From Acidimicrobiia bacterium UBA6912 (GTDB lineage: Bacteria; Actinomycetota; Acidimicrobiia; Spongiisociales; UBA5794), in NCBI GenBank assembly GCA_002450985.1, contig DKBA01000194.1, forward strand, positions 6,141-11,728: a DNA stretch of 5,588 bases, read 5' to 3'. The notes under the pieces are model-generated. The model worked only from the letters and a program-made list of their open reading frames with translations, was not told the origin of the DNA and did not search any database. Every line of letters starts with the position of its first letter. Position 1 is the stretch's first letter. A program made the translations under genes and the position numbers. Below, in pieces: positions 1-5,588 of the stretch.

Positions 1-184
1 CGGCCGGCTCGCCGTTCACCCGCAGCGCGCCCACCTCTACGTGGGGCACCCCGCACGACTGGATCAGGTCGCGCACCCCGACGGGCAGCTCGAAGCGGGC
101 CGTCACCGCACCTTCGACCGCCCCCGGCGGCAGGATGTCGCACAGCTCCCCGTGAAACACGAGTGTGGCCGAGCGAGCCGTCAT
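1..184 (-). CDS. Mut7-C RNase family protein, N-terminal ubiquitin/MoaD-like domain (partial)
   Basis: Only the first 61 codons are present; the gene continues beyond the left edge. The visible protein begins MTARSATLVFHGELCDILPP and later reads DLIQSCGVPHVEVGALRVNG. This is the pattern of the ubiquitin-like domain (Ub-Mut7C) that precedes the Mut7-C PIN-like RNase domain: an opening beta strand with an F-x-x-EL-x-D-x-LPP element, then a helix and the GVPHxEV...VNG segment. In full-length relatives this domain is followed by a Mut7-C nuclease domain with a small Cys-rich zinc ribbon, none of which is visible here. The family's physiological role is poorly defined, so RNase activity is a family inference. 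ATG at 184 is chosen because the domain's first strand starts within a few residues of it. No Shine-Dalgarno precedes it, but a TAnnnT hexamer sits where a leaderless -10 would be. The gene is divergent from the aminotransferase. Confidence 0.72.
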   Translation of the reverse strand, partial: MTARSATLVFHGELCDILPPGAVEGAVTARFELPVGVRDLIQSCGVPHVEVGALRVNGEPA

Positions 185-190
185 CCCGCA

Positions 191-196
191 ACGGTA
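191..196 (-). promoter_or_regulatory. Candidate -10 box for a leaderless Mut7-C transcript
   Basis: Read on the minus strand, TACCGT fits the actinobacterial TAnnnT -10 pattern. It ends 7 bases before the A of the ATG at 184, so transcription could start at the ATG itself. This agrees with the lack of any Shine-Dalgarno there. No convincing -35 is seen 16-18 bases further upstream, and TAnnnT occurs by chance fairly often, so the call is weak. Confidence 0.3.
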
Positions 197-282
197 GGCG
201 GGCCGAACGCCCGATCCGCCGGAGTCCGGCTGTGCCGTGTCCGAGACCGCCACCGGGTTCTCGTCGTGGGCGCCGATCGGAG

Positions 283-345
283 GGGCCTCGAAGAGGCCCG
301 CTCAGACGGGCCCTGCGGGCCCGCCAGCTCCCCCGGCGGGGGAGC
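283..345. repeat. Three consecutive perfect hairpins with triloops
   Basis: Three inverted repeats follow each other in the divergent spacer. The first pairs GGGCCTC (283-289) with GAGGCCC (293-299) around GAA. The second pairs CGGGCCC (307-313) with GGGCCCG (317-323) around TGC. The third pairs GCTCCCCC (327-334) with GGGGGAGC (338-345) around GGC. Stems are 7, 7 and 8 base pairs with no mismatch, and spacers between units are 7 and 3 bases. There is no T-tract on either strand, and no gene ends here on either strand, so they are not ordinary intrinsic terminators. They could be a structured 5' leader of the aminotransferase mRNA, a barrier between the divergent promoters, or a protein-binding array. 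Pairing is seen directly; function is unknown. Confidence 0.6.
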
Positions 346-350
346 CATTG

Positions 351-364
351 TATAGGGGGTACCC
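351..364 (+). promoter_or_regulatory. Candidate promoter/operator before the aminotransferase
   Basis: TATAGG (351-356) is the only A/T-rich patch in the spacer and could serve as a -10 about 16 bases before the GTG start, giving a very short leader. It abuts GGGTACCC (357-364), a perfect 8-base palindrome that extends to AGGGGGTACCCTCT (354-367) with one G:T mismatch. A repressor bound there would cover the transcription start. No -35 is recognisable because that position lies inside the third hairpin. The assignment is tentative. Confidence 0.25.
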
Positions 365-372
365 TCTGCGCC

Positions 373-1524
373 GTGAAGCCCTCGAGCCGCTCCGCCGTCG
401 CCCCGTTCTACGTGATGGAGGTGATGAAGGCGGCTGCCGAGCGTCACGCTGCCACCGGGGACGTCCTCCATCTCGAGGTGGGCCAGCCGATGACCCCCGC
501 CCCTGCCGGGGTGCGGGCCGCTGCGGCCGCCGCCCTCGGCGACGACCGGCTCGGCTACACCCATGCGGCCGGAACGGACGCACTCCGCCACCGCATCGCC
601 CGCTTCTACGGCGATCGGTATGGCGTCGCCGTCGACCCTGGCCGTGTGGCGGTGACCGTCGGCGCCTCGGGCGGCTTCCTGCTGGCCCTGCTGGCCGCCT
701 TCGACGCCGGTGCCCGTATCGGCATCACCGAGCCAGGGTACGCCGCCTACCGCAACATGATCACCGCGCTGGATCTCGAGCTCGTCGGGATTCGGGTCGG
801 GCCGGAGACCCGCTACGTCCCCACGCCGGACGCCGTCGCCGCCGCCGGCCCGCTCGACGGGTTCGTCGTGGCGAGTCCCTCGAACCCGACAGGCACCACG
901 CTCACGCCCGGGGAGCTGCGGGCCGTCGCCGAGCATTGTCATCGCAACGGCATCCGGTTGATCTCCGACGAGATCTACCACGGCATCACCTACGGCGAGC
1001 CTGCGGCGACGGCGTGGGGGATGTCGCCCTCAGGGGTGGTCGTCCAATCATTCTCGAAGTACTACTCGATGACCGGGTGGCGGCTGGGGTGGCTCGTCCT
1101 CCCCGACGAGCTGATCCGCCCCGTCGAGGTGCTGGCGCAGAACCTGTTCATCTCGCCGCCGACGCTCTCCCAGCTCGCCGGTGTCGCCGCGTTCGACTGC
1201 GCCGCCGAGCTCGACGGCAACGTGGCCCGCTACGCCGGGCGGCGGGCCATCGTCGTCGATGGGCTGCGGGCCGCCGGCATCATGGACACGGCGCCCGCCG
1301 ATGGTGCCTTCTACGTGTGGGCGGACGTCTCCCATCTCACCGAGGACAGCCGCGAGCTGTGTGCCAGGTGGCTCGACGAGCTGGGCGTTGCCGTGACGCC
1401 GGGCATCGACTTCGATCCGGCGATGGGACACCGTTTCGTGCGCCTCTCGTACTCGGAGTCGACGGAGGACGTGGCGGAGGCGATGCGGCGGATCGTGAGG
1501 TGGACGGCGAGTCGTCCGGGGTGA
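373..1524 (+). CDS. PLP-dependent aminotransferase, class I/II (fold type I)
   Basis: This encodes a 383-residue cytosolic enzyme of the aspartate/aromatic aminotransferase superfamily, which moves an amino group between an amino acid and a 2-oxo acid through pyridoxal phosphate (PLP). The key sites are all visible: GASGG (97-101) for the cofactor phosphate region, SNPTG (170-174) with Asn171, SDEIYHG (198-204) with Asp199 for the pyridine nitrogen and Tyr202, SFSKYYSMTGWR (226-237) with Schiff-base Lys229 and Arg237, and the substrate-carboxylate Arg357 in VRLSY. The length is normal and the reading frame intact. The GTG at 373 is preferred over the ATG at 415 because the N-terminal SRSAVAPFYVMEV segment, typical of the family, would be lost. 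No Shine-Dalgarno is evident, so the exact start is less certain than the function. Aspartate, tyrosine/aromatic or branched substrates cannot be told apart here, and the neighbours give no pathway clue. Confidence 0.93.
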   Translation: MKPSSRSAVAPFYVMEVMKAAAERHAATGDVLHLEVGQPMTPAPAGVRAAAAAALGDDRLGYTHAAGTDALRHRIARFYGDRYGVAVDPGRVAVTVGASGGFLLALLAAFDAGARIGITEPGYAAYRNMITALDLELVGIRVGPETRYVPTPDAVAAAGPLDGFVVASPSNPTGTTLTPGELRAVAEHCHRNGIRLISDEIYHGITYGEPAATAWGMSPSGVVVQSFSKYYSMTGWRLGWLVLPDELIRPVEVLAQNLFISPPTLSQLAGVAAFDCAAELDGNVARYAGRRAIVVDGLRAAGIMDTAPADGAFYVWADVSHLTEDSRELCARWLDELGVAVTPGIDFDPAMGHRFVRLSYSESTEDVAEAMRRIVRWTASRPG

Positions 1525-1752
1525 GGCGGATCGAATCGGCACAACGCCGCCGGGTGTGGCGGGTGGGGCGCATCCCCTTCGAGGCGCTCGTCGTTCGCGG
1601 CGCCACCAGGGGCTGCGAGCGCCCGCCAACCTGAACGTCGATGAACTGCGGTGGGGGCGACGGCGTTGTGCGCACCGCGGCACAGCAGTCCGCCGCCGAT
1701 CGCAGTGCGGGGTGGGGTCTTTCGCCCATGCGCGATGCAACCCGCACCGTCG

Positions 1753-1758
1753 TATCGT
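1753..1758 (+). promoter_or_regulatory. Candidate -10 box of the ATPase-KTN operon
   Basis: TATCGT matches the TAnnnT -10 pattern. It would place transcription start near 1765, about 38 bases before the leader ORF and its ribosome site. No clear -35 hexamer lies 16-18 bases upstream, so this is only the best candidate in a G/C-rich spacer. Confidence 0.25.
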
Positions 1759-1790
1759 GAGAGGTTGGGGCGGGAGCCGCCTCGACGACA

Positions 1791-1796
1791 GAGAGG
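1791..1796 (+). promoter_or_regulatory. Shine-Dalgarno of the leader ORF
   Basis: GAGAGG lies six bases before the ATG at 1803 and is the best ribosome site in the leader. It serves the out-of-frame ATG at 1803, not the ATPase ATG at 1829, which has no purine-rich site of its own. This spacing is what points to a translated leader ORF. Confidence 0.55.
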
Positions 1797-1802
1797 ACCG
1801 CC

Positions 1803-1832
1803 ATGGGTCTTCGATCTCCGGGTCCCAGATGA
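1803..1832 (+). CDS. Nine-residue leader peptide coupled to the ATPase start
   Basis: An ATG six bases after a good Shine-Dalgarno opens a 9-codon frame, MGLRSPGPR, whose TGA stop (1830-1832) overlaps the ATPase start as ATGA. Ribosomes ending here would be placed to reinitiate at the ATPase ATG, which lacks its own ribosome site. That would make ATPase expression depend on translation of the leader. The two prolines and the Arg terminus could allow stalling, but that is inference. The alternative is that the ATG at 1803 is coincidental and the ATPase is initiated another way. No family resemblance can be expected for so short a peptide. Confidence 0.4.
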   Translation: MGLRSPGPR

Positions 1833-4648
1833 GCAGGAGCACCGTGCTCGCATCCCGTGCCGATGCGAACCCGGCGGCGCAACCCACCGCTCCGGTCGAG
1901 ACGCTCGTCGCGGAGGCCGTGTACGCCGGGCTCGGAACCAGTCCCGCAGGGCTCACCACTGCAGAGGCGGCCGCCCGGCTCGCCCGCTTCGGCCCGAACG
2001 TGATCCGGGAGGCGCCCCGCACCCCCCTGCTCGTGCGGCTGTCCCGTCACTTCACTCACGTGATGGCCATCCTGTTGTGGGTCGGCGGCATCGTCGCCTT
2101 CGTGGCCGGTCTGCCGGAGCTCGGCATCGCCGTGTGGTTGGTCAACATCATCAACGGCGTGTTCAGCTTCTGGCAGGAGTTCCGCGCCGAGCGCGCCACC
2201 GAAGCCCTCCGCTTGCTCCTCCCCCAGCAGGCGACGGTGCTGCGAGACGGTCGCGAGGCGCAGATCCCGGCAGAAGAGCTCGTCCCCGGGGACGTGATGG
2301 TGCTGGCCGAGGGCGACAGGATCTCCGCCGACGGCCGTGTCGTCGCCCACGCCCAGCTCCGCGTCGGCCAGGCGACGCTCACCGGGGAGGCCAACCCCGT
2401 GCGCAAGACCGCCGAGGCGACCGCCGCCTCACCGGGCAACCGTGCCGAGCTCCCCAACCTCGTGTTCGCCGGGACGAACGTCGCGGGCGGGCGGGGCAAG
2501 GCGGTGGTGACCGCGACGGGGATGGGCACGGAGTTCGGCAAGATCGCAGGGCTCACCCAGTCGATGGGAACCGATCTCAGCCCGCTCCAGGTGGAGCTGG
2601 GCAGGCTCAGCTACGTCGTCAGCGTCATCGCCGTGGGCGTCGGGGTCCTGTTCTTCATCGCCGCTCTCGCCCTGGGCGGGCTCGACCTGGCCAGGGGCTT
2701 CGTCTTCGCACTGGGGATGATCGTGGCCTTCGTCCCGGAGGGGCTGCTCCCGACCGTCACCCTCTCCCTGGCGATGGGCACGCAGCGCATGGCGCGACGG
2801 AACGCGCTCGTGAAGCGGCTGTCCGCCGTGGAGACGCTCGGGTCCACCAGCGTCATCTGCACCGACAAGACGGGGACGCTCACGCAGAACGAGATGACGG
2901 TGCGGGAGATCGCCCTTCCGTCTGCCCGCTACGAGGTGTCGGGAGTCGGGTACGCCCCCGTCGGGGAGATCACTCTCGTGGACGGCGGCGAGGACTCGGA
3001 CCTTGCGGAGGACCTGCGCCTGACGCTCACCGTCGCCGGGCTCGCCTGTGACGCCCGCCTCGTGGCCGATGGTGAGCGATGGACCGTGCTCGGCGACCCC
3101 ACAGAGGCGGCGGTGGAGGTGGCGTGCGCCAAGGCCGGCATCGATCTCGCCGCCGTCGGGCGGGCGGCGCCCCGCATCGGAGAGGCGCCGTTCGAATCGG
3201 CACGGAAGCGGATGAGCACCCTCACCCGCGACGTCGGTGGGGTGCGGCTCAACGTGAAGGGCGCCCCGCGTGAGATGCTCGCGTTGTGCGCCACGGTGCG
3301 GGTGGGCGGCGCCGTGGTCGCCCTCGACGAGTCGCTGCGCCGGCGCATCGAGGCCGCCAACGACGCCATGAGCCGGCGCGGCCTGCGGGTGCTGGCGTCC
3401 GCCATGCGCACCGTCGCTCCCGGCATGAGCCACGATGCGGCGGCGCTCGAGCAGGACCTCACGTTCCTCGGGTTGATCGGGATGATGGACCCGCCGCGTC
3501 CCGAGGTGGAGGCCGCGGTGGCGACCTGCCGCCGGGCCGGGATCCGCATCGTGATGATCACCGGCGACTACGGGCTCACCGGCGAGTCGATCGCTCGCCG
3601 CGTCGGGCTGGTCACCGGCCCCGTGGTGCGGATCGTCAATGGCGACGAGGTCGAGCGGCTCGGCGACGACGAGGTCGCCGATCTGCTGGCGGCCGAGGAC
3701 CGGGAGCTGCTGTTCGCCAGGTCGTCGCCCGAGCACAAGCTCCGCATCGTCAGGGCCCTCCAACAGCTCGGCAACGTCGTGGCCGTCACGGGTGACGGGG
3801 TCAACGACGCGCCGGCACTCAAGAAGGCCGACATCGGCGTCGCCATGGGCCGGTCGGGCACCGACGTCGCCCGCGAGGCGGCGGACATGATCCTGCTCGA
3901 CGACAACTTCGCCTCGATCGTCAACGCCGTCGAGGAGGGCAGGGCGGTGTTCGCCAACATCCGCCGCTTCACCTCGTACATCTTCACGAGCAACACGCCC
4001 GAGGCGGTTCCGTTCATCTTCTTCGCCTTCAGCGGCGGCCGCATCCCGCTGGCGCTCGACGTGATGGCGATCCTCTCGATCGATCTCGGAACCGATCTGG
4101 TCCCCGCCCTGGCGCTCGGCGCCGAGGCTCCCGAGCCGGGAGTGATGGATCGCCCACCCCGCAAGCCGACCGAGCACATCGTGACCCGCTCCCTGCTCGT
4201 GCGCGCCTACTTCTGGCTGGGGCTGCTCCAGAGCGCCGCTGTGATGCTGGCGTTCTTCGTCGCCTACTGGTCGGCGGGCTATGCGTGGCAGGTGCTCGGG
4301 CTCCCGGATCAGGGAGAGGTCTACCGCCAGGGAGTGGGGATGGCGCTCGCCGCCGTGGTCTTCACCCAGATCGGCAACCTCTTCGCCCAACGTGCCGAGC
4401 ATGCCTCGATCCGCGAGATCGGCTGGTTCAGCAACCGGCTGGTGTGGATCGGCATCGCGTCGGAGCTGACCATCGTCGCCCTCATCGTCTCCGTGCCGTT
4501 TCTCCAGGATCTCATCGGGACCGCCGCGTTCCCGGCCACGCACTGGCTGTGGCTCGCCGCCCTGAGCCCGCTCCTCCTCGTCACCGACGAGGTGCGCAAG
4601 GCGCTGGGGCGACGGCGGATGTCCCACCGAGGAGGTGGTTCCATGTGA
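1829..4648 (+). CDS. P-type cation-transporting ATPase, Na+,K+-ATPase-like (P2C type)
   Basis: This encodes a 939-residue inner-membrane pump using ATP through an aspartyl-phosphate. A cation-ATPase N-terminal domain (about 20-70) is followed by ten predicted helices: M1-M2 about 76-117, M3-M4 about 262-312, M5-M6 about 714-766, M7-M10 about 788-923. Catalytic motifs are complete: TGE (185-187), DKTGT with Asp346 phosphorylated, DPTE (423-426), FESARKRMS with Phe455, KGAP (477-480), DPPR (554-557), TGD (578-580) and TGDGVND (654-660). Ion-site sequences follow the Na+,K+/H+,K+ class, not SERCA: PEGLL with Glu304 in M4, YIFTSNTPE (717-725) in M5, IDLGTD (Asp752, Asp756) in M6, and a DEVRK...RRR tail (from 920). 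Equivalents of the Na+,K+-ATPase K+-site residues Ser775, Asn776, Glu779, Asp804 and Asp808 are kept. No beta subunit is visible. Transported ions (Na+ or H+ out, K+ in) are inferred; Ca2+ is less likely. ATG 1829 fits the domain start and the ATGA overlap. Confidence 0.9.
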   Translation: MSRSTVLASRADANPAAQPTAPVETLVAEAVYAGLGTSPAGLTTAEAAARLARFGPNVIREAPRTPLLVRLSRHFTHVMAILLWVGGIVAFVAGLPELGIAVWLVNIINGVFSFWQEFRAERATEALRLLLPQQATVLRDGREAQIPAEELVPGDVMVLAEGDRISADGRVVAHAQLRVGQATLTGEANPVRKTAEATAASPGNRAELPNLVFAGTNVAGGRGKAVVTATGMGTEFGKIAGLTQSMGTDLSPLQVELGRLSYVVSVIAVGVGVLFFIAALALGGLDLARGFVFALGMIVAFVPEGLLPTVTLSLAMGTQRMARRNALVKRLSAVETLGSTSVICTDKTGTLTQNEMTVREIALPSARYEVSGVGYAPVGEITLVDGGEDSDLAEDLRLTLTVAGLACDARLVADGERWTVLGDPTEAAVEVACAKAGIDLAAVGRAAPRIGEAPFESARKRMSTLTRDVGGVRLNVKGAPREMLALCATVRVGGAVVALDESLRRRIEAANDAMSRRGLRVLASAMRTVAPGMSHDAAALEQDLTFLGLIGMMDPPRPEVEAAVATCRRAGIRIVMITGDYGLTGESIARRVGLVTGPVVRIVNGDEVERLGDDEVADLLAAEDRELLFARSSPEHKLRIVRALQQLGNVVAVTGDGVNDAPALKKADIGVAMGRSGTDVAREAADMILLDDNFASIVNAVEEGRAVFANIRRFTSYIFTSNTPEAVPFIFFAFSGGRIPLALDVMAILSIDLGTDLVPALALGAEAPEPGVMDRPPRKPTEHIVTRSLLVRAYFWLGLLQSAAVMLAFFVAYWSAGYAWQVLGLPDQGEVYRQGVGMALAAVVFTQIGNLFAQRAEHASIREIGWFSNRLVWIGIASELTIVALIVSVPFLQDLIGTAAFPATHWLWLAALSPLLLVTDEVRKALGRRRMSHRGGGSM
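4630..4636 (+). promoter_or_regulatory. trkA: Shine-Dalgarno of the first KTN gene, inside the ATPase gene
   Basis: AGGAGGT is a near-perfect anti-16S match lying eight bases before the GTG at 4645. It fixes that GTG as the start, although the site lies within the last codons of the ATPase gene. The ATPase's final Gly-Gly-Gly-Ser-Met codons therefore double as the ribosome site. Confidence 0.85.
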
Positions 4649-5295
4649 AGGCCATCATCACGGGCTGCGGCAGGCTCGGCGCCGGCCTCGCCCGCCGGCT
4701 CGCCGAGGCCGGCCACACCGTCACGGTCCTCGACGTCGACCCGGGCGCCTTCACACGTCTCGGGCCTGCGTTCGCCGGGCAACGGCTTGTGGGTGTCGGG
4801 TTCGATCGGGATCTCCTGTTGCGCGCCGGCGTCGAGAGCGTCGACGGTCTCGCCGCGGTGACGGGGAGCGACGAGGCGAACGCCGTGATCGCACGAGTGG
4901 CGCAGCGCATCTTCCGGGTGCCGCGCGTGGTCGCCCGGATCTACGACCCCGGCAAGGCGCACATCTATCGGCGGCTCGGCATCCAGGTCATCTCGCCGGT
5001 GGATTGGGGTATCGAGCGTATGGTCGGGTTGCTCACGTTCGCCACCGTCGGCGAGTTGCTCGCCCTGGGCTCCGGCCAGGTCGACCTCGTCGAGGCGGAG
5101 TTGCCGCCGTTGCTGGCCGGCAGGCCGATCGCGGAGCTGGCCGCTCCCGGTGAGGTGCTCCCGGTGGCGATCAGCCGCAGCGGCCGCACGTTCATCCCGA
5201 CGGAGGGAGCCGTGTTGGAGGCCGGAGACATCGTGCACCTCGCCGTGCTGGCGGCATCGCGCCCCCGGCTCGAGTCGCTGCTCGGAACGACGTGA
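4645..5295 (+). CDS. trkA: TrkA/KTN (RCK) K+ uptake regulatory protein, CeoB-like
   Basis: This 216-residue cytosolic protein has one RCK unit: an N-terminal Rossmann KTN domain (about 1-118) and a C-terminal RCK_C/TrkA_C domain (about 142-214). The dinucleotide loop is GCGRLG (7-12), and the acidic residue ending the second strand is Asp30, which favours NAD(H)- or adenine-nucleotide binding over NADP. Such proteins assemble on the cytosolic face of TrkH/KtrB-type K+ translocators and gate them in response to nucleotide ligands. The GVGFDRDLLLRAG segment (50-62) replaces the usual G-D with Gly-Val. As recalled, this is the actinobacterial CeoB form. The GTG start overlaps the ATPase stop by four bases (GTGA) and has a strong Shine-Dalgarno, so the two proteins are probably made in linked amounts. 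There are no membrane segments, so it cannot transport by itself. The symbol trkA marks the family and is shared with the next gene. Confidence 0.92.
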   Translation: MKAIITGCGRLGAGLARRLAEAGHTVTVLDVDPGAFTRLGPAFAGQRLVGVGFDRDLLLRAGVESVDGLAAVTGSDEANAVIARVAQRIFRVPRVVARIYDPGKAHIYRRLGIQVISPVDWGIERMVGLLTFATVGELLALGSGQVDLVEAELPPLLAGRPIAELAAPGEVLPVAISRSGRTFIPTEGAVLEAGDIVHLAVLAASRPRLESLLGTT

Positions 5296-5302
5296 GGAGG
5301 AG
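5294..5302 (+). promoter_or_regulatory. trkA: Shine-Dalgarno of the second KTN gene
   Basis: GAGGAGGAG overlaps the last two bases of the upstream TGA stop and ends two bases before the ATG at 5305. Its GGAGG core (5296-5300) lies four bases from that ATG. The nine-base gap between genes is almost entirely ribosome site, so the two KTN genes are co-transcribed and probably co-translated. Confidence 0.8.
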
Positions 5303-5304
5303 TC

Positions 5305-5588
5305 ATGGCTGAGGTACTCATCGTGGGCGGCGGCCGTATCGGGTCCTACCTGTCCTCGCTGCTCGCCGAGGGTGGCCATGACGTGCGCCTCGTCGAGAGC
5401 GACGCCGCATGCGTCGAGCGGTTGCGCAGCACGCATCCGGGGGGCTCGGTGGTTCACGGCGACGGCACCGACCCCGACGTTCTCGAGGCGATCGGCGCCC
5501 ACCGGGCCGACACGGTCGTCGCCGTCACCAACCGCGACGAGACCAACCTCGTCGTCACCAGCCTGGCGAAGTTCGCCTTCGGCGTCCC
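5305..5588 (+). CDS. trkA: Second TrkA/KTN (RCK) K+ uptake regulatory protein, CeoC-like (partial)
   Basis: The first 94 codons are present; the gene runs off the right edge. The visible part is a Rossmann KTN domain. It has the GGGRIG loop (8-13), acidic Glu31 closing the second strand, the canonical GDGTDPDVLEAIG element (52-64) with Asp53 in the nucleotide pocket, and a VAVTNRDETN stretch. Compared with the upstream KTN protein it keeps the Gly-Asp that the first copy has lost, so the two are diverged paralogues, not a recent duplication. Adjacent single-unit KTN genes are known from mycobacteria (ceoB and ceoC), where the products are thought to act together on a Trk-type transporter. Whether a C-terminal RCK_C domain follows cannot be seen; about 120 more residues would be usual. 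Confidence 0.88.
   Translation, partial: MAEVLIVGGGRIGSYLSSLLAEGGHDVRLVESDAACVERLRSTHPGGSVVHGDGTDPDVLEAIGAHRADTVVAVTNRDETNLVVTSLAKFAFGV

Larger units (their letters stand above)
1525..1802. other. Intergenic region upstream of the cation-pump operon
   Basis: No convincing protein gene is seen on either strand: the open frames here give Arg/Pro-rich translations without family resemblance. A 37-codon frame starting GTG at 1521 overlaps the aminotransferase stop as GTGA and ends at 1634. It has only a weak ribosome site and is not called. A short imperfect hairpin (1547-1551 with 1558-1562, six-base loop) follows the aminotransferase but lacks a T-tract, so no terminator is assigned. GTGCGCAC (1668-1675) is a perfect palindrome. 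The region probably carries the promoter of the ATPase operon. I see no recognisable riboswitch. Confidence 0.5.

Noticed and set aside
163..372. Extension of the aminotransferase upstream to the ATG at 163
   Set aside because: The added 70 residues are low-complexity Arg/Pro/Gly encoded across the three hairpins and the TATA patch, and would overlap the divergent Mut7-C start. The family's N-terminus begins near 373.
1547..1562. Hairpin after the aminotransferase as an intrinsic terminator
   Set aside because: The stem is only 5 bp with a six-base loop and no T-run follows, so it does not support a terminator call.
237..1634. A long plus-strand open frame overlapping the aminotransferase
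   Set aside because: The translation is dominated by Arg, Gly and Pro and lies out of frame with an intact aminotransferase carrying all catalytic residues; it is a frame shadow.
1525..1802. A cyclic di-AMP or other ion-responsive riboswitch ahead of the pump
   Set aside because: I looked because K+ genes are often controlled this way, but I could not match the conserved core sequences of known classes. A covariance-model search would be needed to be sure.
1556..1828. Extension of the ATPase upstream to the ATG at 1556
   Set aside because: The 91 added residues are Arg-rich without similarity to a cation-ATPase N-terminus, and the frame passes through the likely promoter region. The domain starts soon after the ATG at 1829.
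2429..4627. A very long open frame on the minus strand opposite the ATPase
   Set aside because: It is antisense to a gene with complete P-type ATPase motifs. Its translation is rich in His, Asp, Gly and Arg with no recognisable domain, as expected from the complement of G/C-biased codons.
1..5588. Mobile element, CRISPR array, tRNA or rRNA
   Set aside because: No transposase, terminal repeats, regularly spaced direct repeats or RNA-gene signatures were seen; the window looks like ordinary chromosomal sequence of uniform composition.

Overview
This is a 5.6 kb, high-GC window (about 67-70% G+C by a rough look) from what is most likely an actinomycete-type chromosome. The evidence is compositional and contextual: strong G/C third-position bias, GTG starts, four-base stop/start overlaps, a CeoB/CeoC-like pair of K+ regulators, and a possible leaderless start. 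A member of Acidimicrobiia or a related class is plausible, but the sequence does not settle it.

Layout: (1) The left edge holds the 5' end of a minus-strand gene reading off the window. Its first 61 residues look like the MoaD/ubiquitin-like N-terminal domain of Mut7-C RNase proteins. (2) A 188-base divergent spacer contains three consecutive perfect hairpins, each with a three-base loop, followed by a TATA-containing stretch and a GGGTACCC palindrome. (3) Next on the plus strand is a full-length fold-type I PLP aminotransferase (373-1524). (4) A 304-base gap follows. It has no convincing large gene but ends in a 9-codon leader ORF (1803-1832) with a good Shine-Dalgarno, whose stop overlaps the next start. 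(5) The rest is a tightly packed plus-strand operon. It holds a 939-residue P-type ATPase whose membrane ion-binding sequences resemble the Na+,K+-/H+,K+-ATPase (P2C) class more than SERCA, then a CeoB-like TrkA/KTN protein overlapping it by 4 bases (GTGA), then a second KTN protein 9 bases on, cut by the right edge.

How the genes may work together: KTN (RCK) proteins are nucleotide-sensing regulatory subunits of TrkH/KtrB-type K+ transporters. A Na+,K+-ATPase-like pump translationally coupled to two of them suggests one monovalent-cation homeostasis unit, in which a pump sets gradients and a K+ uptake system is gated by nucleotide state. No TrkH-type channel is visible; it may lie beyond the right edge. 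If it does not, direct control of the pump by KTN proteins would be the interesting possibility. The aminotransferase and the Mut7-C gene show no evident functional tie to this unit.
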